A DNA stretch of 50,989 nt. Source: Saprospiraceae bacterium (GTDB taxonomy: Bacteria > Bacteroidota > Bacteroidia > Chitinophagales > Saprospiraceae). A program made the translations under genes and the position numbers. The notes below the pieces were generated by a model that saw nothing but the letters and a program-made list of their open reading frames with translations, had not been told where the DNA came from and searched no databases. Positions within the stretch are counted from its first letter, which is position 1. Every line of letters begins with the position of its first letter. Location: positions 1-50,989 of the forward strand of contig JAHDHF010000004.1 in NCBI GenBank assembly GCA_020631455.1. The letters are read 5' to 3'. Below, in pieces: positions 10,044 to 19,400 of the stretch.

Positions 10044-11409
10044 GCAGCTTTTCATTGTTGCTCTTTTTGCTAGTTTGATGTTTGCTGCTTCATGCAAAAC
10101 AACAAAACCAGATCCTCGCCCTACGCCGCGACCAGATGTTTCAATTCCTGATCCATCGGGTAAGCCTTATGGCGAAATGGAGACTGTCACTTGGAAGAAT
10201 GATCCAAAAGACCCAGTAACTATTCCTGATCCAATTGATCCAAAAGATCCTGTTGTAGATCCAAATGAAAATCCAACTATTGATGAAGGTTTTACGAAAG
10301 CTTCTTACAATGTTGTAATGATGTTGCCTTTCTTGACCGATCGAATGGGCGGCGAGCAAGTGCCACGTCAAAGTATGCCTGCGCTTGAATTTTATGAAGG
10401 AGCTCTCATGGCAGTTAATCGTCTGAAGATGGAAGGTGTAAATATGGAGTTGACAGTACTGGATACAAAAGGGAATCGATCAACAACTTCATCGCTACTC
10501 GAAAGCAGCTCAGTGCAGAATGCTGATCTTATTATAGGACCAATTTCAGCTGCTGGACAAAAGCTCGCTGCAGAGAAAGCTCTTAAATCAAAAACACCAA
10601 TGATTGGAGTTACTGGCGCGTCAAATATCACTGAGAATAATCCATTTTTCGTGCAGCTAAATCCAAGCTATGAATTTCATGCTGAAGCTATACTCAATGA
10701 TATTGAAACAAACTCTGCTTTGAGTCGATCGATTATTATCTCAAGAGCAGATTCCAAAGAGAAGAATCGAGTTGACTTATTTCGGAAAGCATTTGAAGCC
10801 AAAACTGGTGACGGAGTCCAAATACCGGTTATGACAGCAGGTGAAGACTACATGATGGAATTGTTAGGTGATGAAATTGGAAGGTTGCGAGCTGGTCGGC
10901 GAGACAGTATTCACATCATTATCCCTTCGCGAGATGAAACATTTGTATCAGAAGCACTTAGACAAATAGGAATTGAAGCTCAGCGACTTCGTGTGCCAGT
11001 GAAAGTTTATGGTATGGAGCAATGGATGGATTTTAATAAAATGAGTTTTGATTACTACGAACGGCTCAATGTTCTTATTTCATCGAATGGGTATATCACT
11101 CGCAGTTCTTTTGAAATCAAGAATTTTCAGGATAATTACTTCAGCCAATACAAAATGCTGCCTGGTGAAACAGTTTATTTAGGTTATGACATCATGCTTT
11201 ATGTCGGTAAAGAACTTAAAGAACATGGAACAGGTGTTTTATCCAATTGGATGAAAACCGATCAAGCAAACGGTCTTCACACAAAGTTTAATGTTAAGCC
11301 CGTTTTTGAGAACCCTGGTGAAACAGTTGAAGGCTCAGGCAAGGTCAATCAATTTATGAATACGTATGTTCACATCTTACGATTCAAAGACTATCAATTT
11401 GTGAAGTAG
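10000..11409 (+). CDS. Lipoprotein with type-1 periplasmic-binding fold
   Basis: A predicted 469-aa lipoprotein. The signal peptide (hydrophobic about residues 17-30) ends in a lipobox FAASC with Cys32. Residues about 35-90 form a low-complexity linker rich in Pro and Asp with repeated DP units. The rest resembles a type-1 periplasmic ligand-binding (Peripla_BP_6) fold, beginning [10 protein letters not shown] and containing a LELxxLDT-like strand and an [10 protein letters not shown] block. The first ATG lies 44 bp inside guaA. An in-frame TTG at 10030 would shorten the overlap and still leave a full signal peptide (Cys22), so the start is uncertain. Ligand unknown; it could also be an envelope scaffold rather than a transporter subunit. 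Confidence 0.72.
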   Translation: MTSVQNRLLQLSGNKQLFIVALFASLMFAASCKTTKPDPRPTPRPDVSIPDPSGKPYGEMETVTWKNDPKDPVTIPDPIDPKDPVVDPNENPTIDEGFTKASYNVVMMLPFLTDRMGGEQVPRQSMPALEFYEGALMAVNRLKMEGVNMELTVLDTKGNRSTTSSLLESSSVQNADLIIGPISAAGQKLAAEKALKSKTPMIGVTGASNITENNPFFVQLNPSYEFHAEAILNDIETNSALSRSIIISRADSKEKNRVDLFRKAFEAKTGDGVQIPVMTAGEDYMMELLGDEIGRLRAGRRDSIHIIIPSRDETFVSEALRQIGIEAQRLRVPVKVYGMEQWMDFNKMSFDYYERLNVLISSNGYITRSSFEIKNFQDNYFSQYKMLPGETVYLGYDIMLYVGKELKEHGTGVLSNWMKTDQANGLHTKFNVKPVFENPGETVEGSGKVNQFMNTYVHILRFKDYQFVK

Positions 11410-11558
11410 ATTTTTTGCATTCAGTTTACGGAATAGTTCATTGATCGAATGTTTGTGCTCTTCTATCGAGTAGTGAAGAAATTCTGGAACAATATCGATC
11501 TGCTGCACTTTGTACTGGCATCTCACTATCTTACAAACGAATTTTAAACAGAGAACAC

Positions 11559-12560
11559 ATGGGCATTTTTGACATTTTCAAGGATGAGTTTATTGAAGTC
11601 ATCGAATGGGTAGAATCTGATGGAGAAACCATCATGCATAAATTCCCTGATCGTGATCGCAACATCAAGTACGGTGCGCAGCTGACTGTGCGTGAATCAC
11701 AGATGGCAATTTTTGTAGATGAAGGACAAGTAGCTGACATCTACGGTCCTGGTCGCCACAAGTTGTTTACAGACAATATGCCGATCATGACGACGCTTCG
11801 ATCTTGGAAGCATGGTTTTGATTCGCCATTTAAGGCTGATGTGTATTTCATCAGCACCAAGCAGTTTCCAGCATTAAAGTGGGGTACACCTAATCCTGTG
11901 ATCATGCGTGATCCAGAGTTTAAGCAAGTTCGTGTCAAAGCGTTTGGAACGTACTTCGTCAAAGTGTCTGATCCGAAGACATTCTTTACTGAGTTTGCTG
12001 GTACAAAGCCTAGTGTACATGTCAGCGAAGTCGAAGCAAAAATGCGCGATTTGATTGCGCCTAAATTTGCTGAATCACTTTCTGAGGCTGGTGTTTCAGT
12101 ACTTGATATGGCCACACAGTATACTGAGCTTGGAGATAAAATCTTGCCGCTGATACAAGCTGATTTTGAGCCATTTGGTATTGAATTGACAAAATTCCAG
12201 ATTACGAGTACTTCGCTACCGAAGGAGGTTGAAGCGTTCTATGACAAGATGACCAATATGAATATGGTCGATGACATGGGACAATTCACTCGATTCCAAG
12301 GGGCGAATGCGATCGAAAAGGCTGCTGAAAATCCTGGCGGAGGCGCTGGTGATGGAGTCGGGATGGGTGTTGGATTCGGAATGGCAAAGATGTTTACTGA
12401 AGGCATGGGCAATACCGCTCAAAGTGGAGCAGACGCAGTAGCTGATGCAAAAAGTAAAGTCATCGAATTACTGAAAGAGCTCGGACAACTCAAGGAGCAA
12501 GGCATCTTGACAGAAGAAGAGTTTGAAGCCAAAAAGAAAGAACTGCTCGCCAAACTCTAA
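11559..12560 (+). CDS. SPFH-domain protein with C-terminal SHOCT motif (YdjI/virion-core-like)
   Basis: A 333-aa protein. Residues 1 to about 240 resemble the SPFH/virion-core-protein group (YdjI-like): MGIFDIFKDEFIEVIEW start, a GRHKLFTDNMPI block and a YFISTKQFPALKWGTP block. A glycine-rich stretch follows (about 250-275). The C-terminus is a SHOCT-like helical hairpin (LKELGQLKEQGILTEEEFEAKKKELL). SPFH proteins usually form membrane-associated oligomers. The gene 150 bp downstream encodes a zinc-ribbon membrane protein; I recall a similar pairing in the Bacillus ydjG/ydjI genes, which are linked to membrane stress. The exact role here is unknown. Confidence 0.82.
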   Translation: MGIFDIFKDEFIEVIEWVESDGETIMHKFPDRDRNIKYGAQLTVRESQMAIFVDEGQVADIYGPGRHKLFTDNMPIMTTLRSWKHGFDSPFKADVYFISTKQFPALKWGTPNPVIMRDPEFKQVRVKAFGTYFVKVSDPKTFFTEFAGTKPSVHVSEVEAKMRDLIAPKFAESLSEAGVSVLDMATQYTELGDKILPLIQADFEPFGIELTKFQITSTSLPKEVEAFYDKMTNMNMVDDMGQFTRFQGANAIEKAAENPGGGAGDGVGMGVGFGMAKMFTEGMGNTAQSGADAVADAKSKVIELLKELGQLKEQGILTEEEFEAKKKELLAKL

Positions 12561-12580
12561 GCCAAGATAAAAAACGACAC

Positions 12581-12680
12581 GGCTCAGGGATGGTAGTGGC
12601 GGCCGTAGGCCGGACACAGCGCAGCTGTGGCTAGCCTAGCGTACCACGAACAGCCCGACCGCGCTCGCGCGGTGAGCCCC
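12581..12680 (+). repeat. Intergenic structured repeat, copy 3 (single module B)
   Basis: Starts GGCTCAGGGATGG, contains the conserved AGCCCGACC, has a slot stem CCGCG/CGCGG and ends GAGCCCC. Two additional short palindromes, GGCCGTAGGCC and CACAGCGCAGCTGTG, replace the usual B core. It is a divergent single copy lying between the SPFH gene and the zinc-ribbon gene, only 29 bp before the latter's start. Confidence 0.7.
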
Positions 12681-12709
12681 AATTTCTTACACATTTTTTA
12701 AAACAAGCA

Positions 12710-13810
12710 ATGCGACTACACGAGCATAAGGAACTCAATGAAGTGTTTCATATGCCATGCCCGAGCTGTGGCGGCCAAATTGCCTACAGCGCCGAGGCTA
12801 AAACATTGCTATGTCCGTACTGCAATCATCAAGAAGAGCTCGAGCAAGCAAGCGATAAAGTCGTCGAAAAAAGCCTCCATAACGCAGTAGCAGAAGCAGG
12901 TTCATTTTCACCAGAAGCAATCGGCAAACGTGTTTTCCATTGCAACAATTGTGGCTCAAATGTGATGGTCGAGCACAATAAAGTGCGTATTAATTGCGGC
13001 TTTTGCGGCTCCGAAAATGTCAACGAAGAAGCGTTTAATCACAACTACATTAGTCCAGTCGGGGTCTTGCCATTCAGCATTCCAGCGCGAGAAGCAGAAG
13101 TCGCCTTTAAGCGTTGGATCAAAGAAGGTTGGTTTCATCCGAATAAGCTAAAAAAGCTTGCTTCGCTCGAAAATCTGCATGGCATTTATATACCGTTTTG
13201 GACGTATGATGCTCAAACGAATAATCAATACCAAGGCGAAGCAGGATACCATAAAACACGCACTCGTATGATCAATGTCAATGGCAAAATGGTCGCTCAG
13301 ACCTATGTCGTGACAGAATGGTTTTGGCGGAATGGCAGCTTTCAGCACTTTTTTGACGATGTCTTGGTCGTTGCTTCGCATGGTTTGAGCCAGAAGCGTT
13401 TGCAAGGCGTCTATCCGTTTCGTCTCGACGAAGTACTCAACTTCGACGCTCGATATCTACTCGGTTGGGAAGCAGAAGTCTACGATATGGAAGTTGATGC
13501 CGGCTATTCAGTCGCCAATAAAATAATGGACGAGCGGCTTCTCTCCATGGCGAAAGGCAAGATCGGCGGACAAGCACAGCGCAATGTACGCGTCAATTCG
13601 CGTAAACATAGCCAGACATTTAAGCACATTTTATTGCCGATTTGGTTGTGTAGCTATGAGTATCGAGGCAAGCGATTCCAGTTTGCGATCAACGGTCAAA
13701 CAGGAAAAGTCAGCGGCGAAAAACCGCTTTCTTGGATTAAAATAACCTTAGCATTCTTGGTCGCGGCTTTGATTTTATTCGGATTGTACATTGCTCGTAA
13801 TGGATTCTAA
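12710..13810 (+). CDS. Zinc-ribbon protein with C-terminal membrane anchor
   Basis: A 366-aa protein with two zinc ribbons at the N-terminus: CPSCGG...CPYC (about residues 17-40) and CNNCGSN...CGFC (about 78-100). The central part is a beta-rich domain of unknown role, and a single transmembrane helix lies near the C-terminus (about 341-361). This places the bulk of the protein in the cytoplasm, tethered to the inner membrane. An alternative start at Met15, directly before the first CPSC, is possible. It follows the SPFH gene, with repeat copy 3 in between, so the pair may act together at the membrane. Function not established. Confidence 0.8.
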   Translation: MRLHEHKELNEVFHMPCPSCGGQIAYSAEAKTLLCPYCNHQEELEQASDKVVEKSLHNAVAEAGSFSPEAIGKRVFHCNNCGSNVMVEHNKVRINCGFCGSENVNEEAFNHNYISPVGVLPFSIPAREAEVAFKRWIKEGWFHPNKLKKLASLENLHGIYIPFWTYDAQTNNQYQGEAGYHKTRTRMINVNGKMVAQTYVVTEWFWRNGSFQHFFDDVLVVASHGLSQKRLQGVYPFRLDEVLNFDARYLLGWEAEVYDMEVDAGYSVANKIMDERLLSMAKGKIGGQAQRNVRVNSRKHSQTFKHILLPIWLCSYEYRGKRFQFAINGQTGKVSGEKPLSWIKITLAFLVAALILFGLYIARNGF

Positions 13811-13822
13811 ATGAGGGATGAT

Positions 13823-13914
13823 GGGCTGCCCTTCATTCATTCCATTCATTCAGGTCGGGCTGTACGGCACTCTCTCGCTGCGCTCGTTCAGACAACACCT
13901 TCCATCCCTCAGCC
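13823..13914 (+). repeat. Intergenic structured repeat, copy 4 (single inverted module B)
   Basis: Starts GGGCTGCCC, continues GGTCGGGCTGTACGGCACTC, and ends CCATCCCTCAGCC, matching inverted module B of copies 7 and 9. Unlike most copies its slot is not a palindrome: it is filled by TTCA/ATTC tandem units (about 13830-13852). It lies between the zinc-ribbon gene and the flavin monooxygenase gene, both on the plus strand. Confidence 0.82.
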
Positions 13915-13998
13915 AAAAAAAATAAATTCACTTTTTATAAGAAGTTTGTATTGAGTGGCTTATGTTTATAATCGCCAATTAAACCGATCTATTACCTC

Positions 13999-15102
13999 AT
14001 GGATTTACCCCCCATATCTGTCATTGGAGCAGGTATTGCAGGCTTAGCTTGCGCCTCTTTTTTAGAGCAGAATCAATTGCCAGTTCAAATATTTGAACGA
14101 AGAGCTCAAGCAGCTACTCGTGGTGGCATAGGACTGCTTTTATTAAAAAATGGGATTGATATACTTGATAAGCTAGGACTCAAAGAACAAGTTTCACAAG
14201 CTGGCTGCCAAATACATTCGTTTAATCAATATGATAATAAAGGAAACACACTATTCAAAAATTTAATTCAAGATTGTATTGCGATAGATCGTGTTTCTTT
14301 ACTGAGAGCTCTTCAATCGACGATTGGTAAATCTCAACTCCATTATAATACTAGCCTCGAAAGAATTGAATTTTCTGAATCAAACCCAGTAGTCATTACT
14401 AAAAAGAATGAAACGTGGCCATCTTCATTTGTTATAGGAGCAGATGGTCGGGGTTCACGCACCCGAAATTTGTTATATCGTGACCACAATCTTATCAAAA
14501 CAGAAGAAAGCGAGATAGTAGGAAAAGTAAACCACCCTGAAGTTTTTGATCGTATAGGTCAGAATTTCTGTAAGATACTAGATCCTGAGGGAGGTGTTGC
14601 ACTTGGGCTTTTACCCCTTCGAGGAGGTGATATAATTTGGTATCTACAGTATTCGGTCGATAAATTTCCGAATTTATATACAGCTGACGACTCGACACTT
14701 TTTAGAGAAATAGAAAATCTGATCGGAGATTGGTCTTTTCCAGTCAATGTTATGAAAGAAATCATCGAGCCAAGTGACTGTTTTCATTGGCGTGTCGAAT
14801 TACTCAATAAACCACTACAACAATACGGAACAAATACGGTGGCTTTAATAGGCGATGCTGCTCACCCGCTATTGACATTCTCTTCCCAGGGAGCAAATTC
14901 TGCGTTAGTTGATGCATATGAGTTATCCAAACTCATTATCAAAAATCAAGAACTCGGAAAACCACTCAACTCTATTTCCGAAGAATTAACTCAAATACGC
15001 GAGCCACAGATTCAAAAATATCGCGATTCAGAAAAACAACTATTAAATATGTTTTTGCAGCCCTACAGCCAAAAGACAGGTACTGTACCGTTCTCAAAAT
15101 AA
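13999..15102 (+). CDS. FAD-dependent monooxygenase (group A, UbiH/TetX-like)
   Basis: A 367-aa single-component flavoprotein hydroxylase. The N-terminal FAD dinucleotide motif is VIGAGIAGLACASFLE (about residues 9-24). The NAD(P)H/FAD motif VIGADGRGSRTR lies mid-protein (about 145-156), and the second FAD motif LIGDAAHP with SSQGANSALVDA comes near the end. Such enzymes hydroxylate aromatic or similar substrates with NAD(P)H and O2; the substrate cannot be told. The 11-bp gap to the next gene suggests an operon with the PLP enzyme. Confidence 0.88.
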   Translation: MDLPPISVIGAGIAGLACASFLEQNQLPVQIFERRAQAATRGGIGLLLLKNGIDILDKLGLKEQVSQAGCQIHSFNQYDNKGNTLFKNLIQDCIAIDRVSLLRALQSTIGKSQLHYNTSLERIEFSESNPVVITKKNETWPSSFVIGADGRGSRTRNLLYRDHNLIKTEESEIVGKVNHPEVFDRIGQNFCKILDPEGGVALGLLPLRGGDIIWYLQYSVDKFPNLYTADDSTLFREIENLIGDWSFPVNVMKEIIEPSDCFHWRVELLNKPLQQYGTNTVALIGDAAHPLLTFSSQGANSALVDAYELSKLIIKNQELGKPLNSISEELTQIREPQIQKYRDSEKQLLNMFLQPYSQKTGTVPFSK

Positions 15103-15113
15103 TACAATTATAG

Positions 15114-16298
15114 ATGAGCCTATTCACTCACGCTTCAATAGATTTTGAGCAACTATCACAAAAAGCATTTAATTATCGTTGGGCGACACATCCGAGTGAC
15201 GTCATACCGCTCACAGCTGCTGATCCTGATTTTAAAGTCAGCCAAGTCATACGAGACGCGATCAGCCAGTATGCACATGAAGGTTATTTCAGTTATGGAC
15301 CGCCAGAAGGCTTACCATCGTTTAAAGAGTCAGTTGCTCGTTTTTGGACAGAGTTTAAAAATTACCCAATTCCCGCCGAGTTTGTGTTCCCCACAAATAG
15401 CGCAGCCAATGCATTATTTCTGTGTGCAAGTCAATTATTAAACCAAGGCGACGAAGCAATTATTTTAGATCCAGTTGATTTTTTATTTCAAAAAAGCATC
15501 GATCATGCAGGCGCAGTAGCAAGTCGAGTTTCAATAGACCCAATTACATTTCAATATTCAATCGACGATTTAAATGCCGCAGTAAATAATAAAACCAAGG
15601 TTCTCTACATATGTAATCCTCATAATCCAATCGGCAAAGTCTTTTCAAAAGAAGAGCTTTTGCAATTTTCATATTTTGCAGAAAAACATGGATTAAAAAT
15701 TATCAGTGATGAAATCTGGTCAGAAATAGTGTACAAACCGTACGAGCATATTCCAATAGCTTCAGTGTCAGAATATGCAGCTAAAAATACTTATACGATT
15801 CATGGATTATCCAAAAGTTTTGGCTTAGCAGGACTGCGCATTGGATACATTATTTGTCCTGATCAAAAAGCGTATCAAGCAATAGTTGAACGATCTGGAG
15901 TGAACACTACAGCATTCGGAATATCGACTCTCTCACAAATCGCAGGCATTGCCGCTTATGATAAAGCTCGTGATCACGTGCTTCAATTTCGAGATCATTT
16001 GCAGTCGATGCGAGACCTTGCACATCGTCAATTAAATCAAATACCACAATTAAATTGCACAACACCCCAAGGATGTTATGTCATTTTTCCAAAAATGATT
16101 GATCCAAAATTGACTTCAGAAGAGACAGTTATTCGCATTCTCGATCAACAGAAATTAGCGATTGTTCCAGGCTCGCCTGCTTTTTTTGGGCCTGGAGCAG
16201 AAGCACATTTGCGACTATGTTTCGCTACCTCTCGTGAGATATTAGAAGAAGGCATTTCTCGATTAGCTATTGGATTAGAGACTATTTTTAATAATTAA
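15114..16298 (+). CDS. PLP-dependent aminotransferase, MalY/PatB (cystathionine beta-lyase-like) type
   Basis: A 394-aa fold-type I PLP enzyme. The motifs are CNPHNPIGKVF, ISDEIWSEIVY (Asp that holds the pyridine N) and HGLSKSFGLAGLRIGYI with the Schiff-base Lys in SKSF. The NPHNP(I/V)G form and the length are characteristic of the MalY/PatB branch, whose members cleave C-S bonds such as in cystathionine. A plain aminotransferase activity is possible. It lies 11 bp after the monooxygenase gene. Repeat copy 5 begins on the base after its stop codon. Confidence 0.87.
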   Translation: MSLFTHASIDFEQLSQKAFNYRWATHPSDVIPLTAADPDFKVSQVIRDAISQYAHEGYFSYGPPEGLPSFKESVARFWTEFKNYPIPAEFVFPTNSAANALFLCASQLLNQGDEAIILDPVDFLFQKSIDHAGAVASRVSIDPITFQYSIDDLNAAVNNKTKVLYICNPHNPIGKVFSKEELLQFSYFAEKHGLKIISDEIWSEIVYKPYEHIPIASVSEYAAKNTYTIHGLSKSFGLAGLRIGYIICPDQKAYQAIVERSGVNTTAFGISTLSQIAGIAAYDKARDHVLQFRDHLQSMRDLAHRQLNQIPQLNCTTPQGCYVIFPKMIDPKLTSEETVIRILDQQKLAIVPGSPAFFGPGAEAHLRLCFATSREILEEGISRLAIGLETIFNN

Positions 16299-16413
16299 GG
16301 GCCATCCCTCTACCGACAAGTCGGTATTCGGGTCGCTATGCTCCGTGGCTCGCTGATCGCTCGGCCGCTTCGCGTCTGCTCCCTTCGGTCGCACCACTGC
16401 GCAGCGCTTGTCC
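16299..16413 (+). repeat. Intergenic structured repeat, copy 5 (single module A)
   Basis: GGGCCATCC at 16299, slot stem ACCGAC/GTCGGT around a 2-nt loop, then GGGTCGCTATGCTCCGTGGC, and the inner end GCAGCGCTTGTCC at 16413. It abuts the TAA of the preceding gene and ends 26 bp before the -7-like box of sbcC. Confidence 0.83.
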
Positions 16414-16439
16414 ATGTAGCTTAATTTTAAAGAATAAAG

Positions 16440-16447
16440 TACCTTCA
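16440..16447 (+). promoter_or_regulatory. -7-like box TACCTTCA before sbcC
   Basis: TACCTTCA ends 4 bp before the sbcC ATG. The same arrangement, TAYCTT plus two bases then 4-5 bp to ATG, precedes guaA, gldH, cmk and amn in this window. This suggests a leaderless start. No well-placed -33 TTTG was found. Confidence 0.4.
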
Positions 16448-16451
16448 CAAT

Positions 16452-19400
16452 ATGCGCATACGCTCCATCAGAACTCGTAATCTAAATTCTTTAAAAGGAG
16501 ATACATATATCAACTTTGAAGACGAAAAATTTACATTTTCTGGCATTTTCGCAATAAGCGGCCCGACAGGTTCTGGCAAGTCAACTTTACTAGATGCAAT
16601 CATGCTCGCGCTTTATGGTAATACACCCAGAGGTGAAATCGATTCAATAATTAGTTTTGGTACAGGTGAATGTCTAAGCGAAGTTGAATGGGAGCATGGT
16701 GGAAAATTTTATCGATCCACTTATGCAAGGCACAAAGCTGGGAAAAAAAGCACAGGCAAAATTCAACCGAAGCATGACATGAGTCTTGCTTATCAAGATT
16801 CGAATGGAATATATCAATTCACAGAATCAAGAGGTAAAAAACAAGTAGTCAAGGAAGTTGAGACAATTACGCAACTCACTGCAGAGCAATTTAATATGTC
16901 AGTGATGCTGCCGCAGGGACAATTCACTAAATTACTAAAAGCAAGTTCTGGAGAACGAGGAGAGCTACTCGAAAAAATATCAGGAGCCCTTCAGTATACA
17001 AAGATAGGTGAAGCAGCAAAAACAAAACTTGATGCAGCTAAACTTCATTTATCCGAACTAACAGGCAAAGTCGAAGGCATTGAGCTGCTGAATCCAGAAG
17101 CAATAGAAGAGATCAAATCAAATCTAAAATCGAATCAAACCGAAATCTCTAATTTAGAAATACGGATTCAAGAAGCACAAAAAAATAAAGCAACTCTTGA
17201 GCTATATAATTCACATCAAAAGAATGTGCAAATTCTCGAAACACAAATCAACGAATTGAATAATAAGATTCAGCAGAATTCTGATATTCGAAAGCAACTC
17301 GAACTGCATCTTAAAACAATTCCATTTCAACATGACCTTGAAACACTAACTGAGCTCAATCTTCAACTCCACCAGACGAAAGAACAACTCGACAAGCTTC
17401 AAGAAAATAAAAGTGGCATTCAAAGTAAGTTGATGGAGATTGATGATTTAGTTTCTTCAAAAAAAACTGAGTTCAGTAAATTAAAGACTAAAGAGAAAGA
17501 CGTCAAAATAGCGTACTCTAAAGCTCGCGAAATTGAGAAAATAAACGATCATTTGCTACTAAAAATACAGCAGTTCGATCTTCAGCATGAAGAAAACTCA
17601 AAGAAGAAGGCGGAGTATGAAAAGCAGAACAAAAAGAGTCAAGAAGATTTACAGAAACTTAGAAATCTACAAAATGAAAATGCCCAATTTATTTCAAATC
17701 CGAAACTTAAAGAATCTCTAGAAAAGTTGAAACAAAAAGCGTTGGAGGTAAAGGGAAGTGCTGACTTACATAAAATTCGAATAGAAAACAACAAAAAGCT
17801 ACTCCAAAGACAGTTAGATGAAATTGAAAAAGTAATGCAAAATGGTATTCAGAAAAATGATGAATTTCAAGCTATTGAAGCAATGCTAAAATTGCTTTCT
17901 GCTGAATACCAAGAAATTGCAAACGGAAGGATAAAGTCTCATGAGTCAGGTTCAAAAAAAATTGAACAAGATATAATTCAGCAACGTCAATTTATTCGAT
18001 TCGCAAAGCAGCAGCAGAATGTCAAATCAGCTACTGAATGTTTGCTTCAACGCATAGATGATCAACAACAAATAGTAAACGAGCTAATCAAGAAACGTGA
18101 TTCAATTCAAGAAGAACTCATTAGTAGTCAAAACAAGCTACAAACAATACTAAAATGGCTTCTTGATAATCAAAGCAAATTTGATCTTCATGTACATAAA
18201 CGCGAATTAGCTCATGCTCGAGAGGATCTACTTTCTGATGAGAATTGTCCTGTGTGTATGCAAAAATGCCAAGTAATTAATTTTGATACTCACTTTGAAA
18301 GCGATATAGAATTTGTTGGTTTTTATTTACAACAAAAGGCTGACTCTTTTAAACTTGATCGAAAAATATTTGAATTAAATGATCAAAAAAAATACATTGA
18401 GTCATTGTTGACTTCCTTGAAAACACAAGTCGAAGAATTGACAAATACTCTACTTAATTTACAGAATCCAACAAGTGATGATATTGGGCAAGCAAAAATT
18501 GAAGAACTCGAATTAAATTTAGATAATACAATTACTAAGCAGCAGCAAGCAAACTTACTTTGGACAAAATATGATGCAGCTGTCAAGAACTTTGTAGTGT
18601 GTGAAAAACAGCGAGACGAACTAAGGAAATTGTATTCTACATTAAAGGAAGAAGAAACAAAAATTCAATCAGAAATTACTCAAGATCAAGAAGCGCAATC
18701 TAAATTGGAAGCTGAATACTTAAAAGAAGCGAATCAACTTATTCAATCAAACGCTCATTCTGTTGATGACATTTTAGTAGCCATTGAGAGGCAATTTGAA
18801 TTGTTTGATAAGGCAAAAGTGCGACATCAAGAGCTCGAGCTAGAACGCGTGCGTCTCGAGAGTAATTTGAATACTACTACAAATCAATTAGCAGAGGTTT
18901 TAAAACTGCTAAGCACTTTAATAGAGCAGCAAAAATTACTGAAGATCAAGCAAAAAGAACAAGTAACGGAACTTACTTCTGTAATTGGTGATGCAAAGTC
19001 CGCTGATCTATTTCAATCCGAATTTCTAAAAGCACTAAAAATAGCTGAAGAAGAACTTGCTCAATATGTTTTATCCAAGCAGAAATCAAATCTTGAATTC
19101 CAAAAAATAATTGGAAGCCTTGAGTCAACCGAGCAAGCAAATGCGATACTTCAAAAAAAGAAAAAACATCTCGACTCGATTTTAGAATCTAAAATACTCG
19201 AGTCAACGTTTAGTTCTATTGATGAAATAAAGGCGAGCCAATTGGATCAACAGAAGGCAGCTCAGTTATCTTCGATTATCGAAGTTGAGGATGAAGAATT
19301 GAAACAAACAATTACTGAAAAAGCACGTATTGATTCAGAAATAAATAAAATGCAAAAAGCTGGTTTGCCAAGTGAATCAATTCAAATACTTCAAGGATAT

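Noticed and set aside
11410-11558. Possible gene or RNA in the gap before the SPFH gene
   Set aside because: No open frame of size, no strong hairpin and no well-spaced promoter; TTTG and TATCTTAC near 11510-11535 are only 14 bp apart, too close for the consensus.
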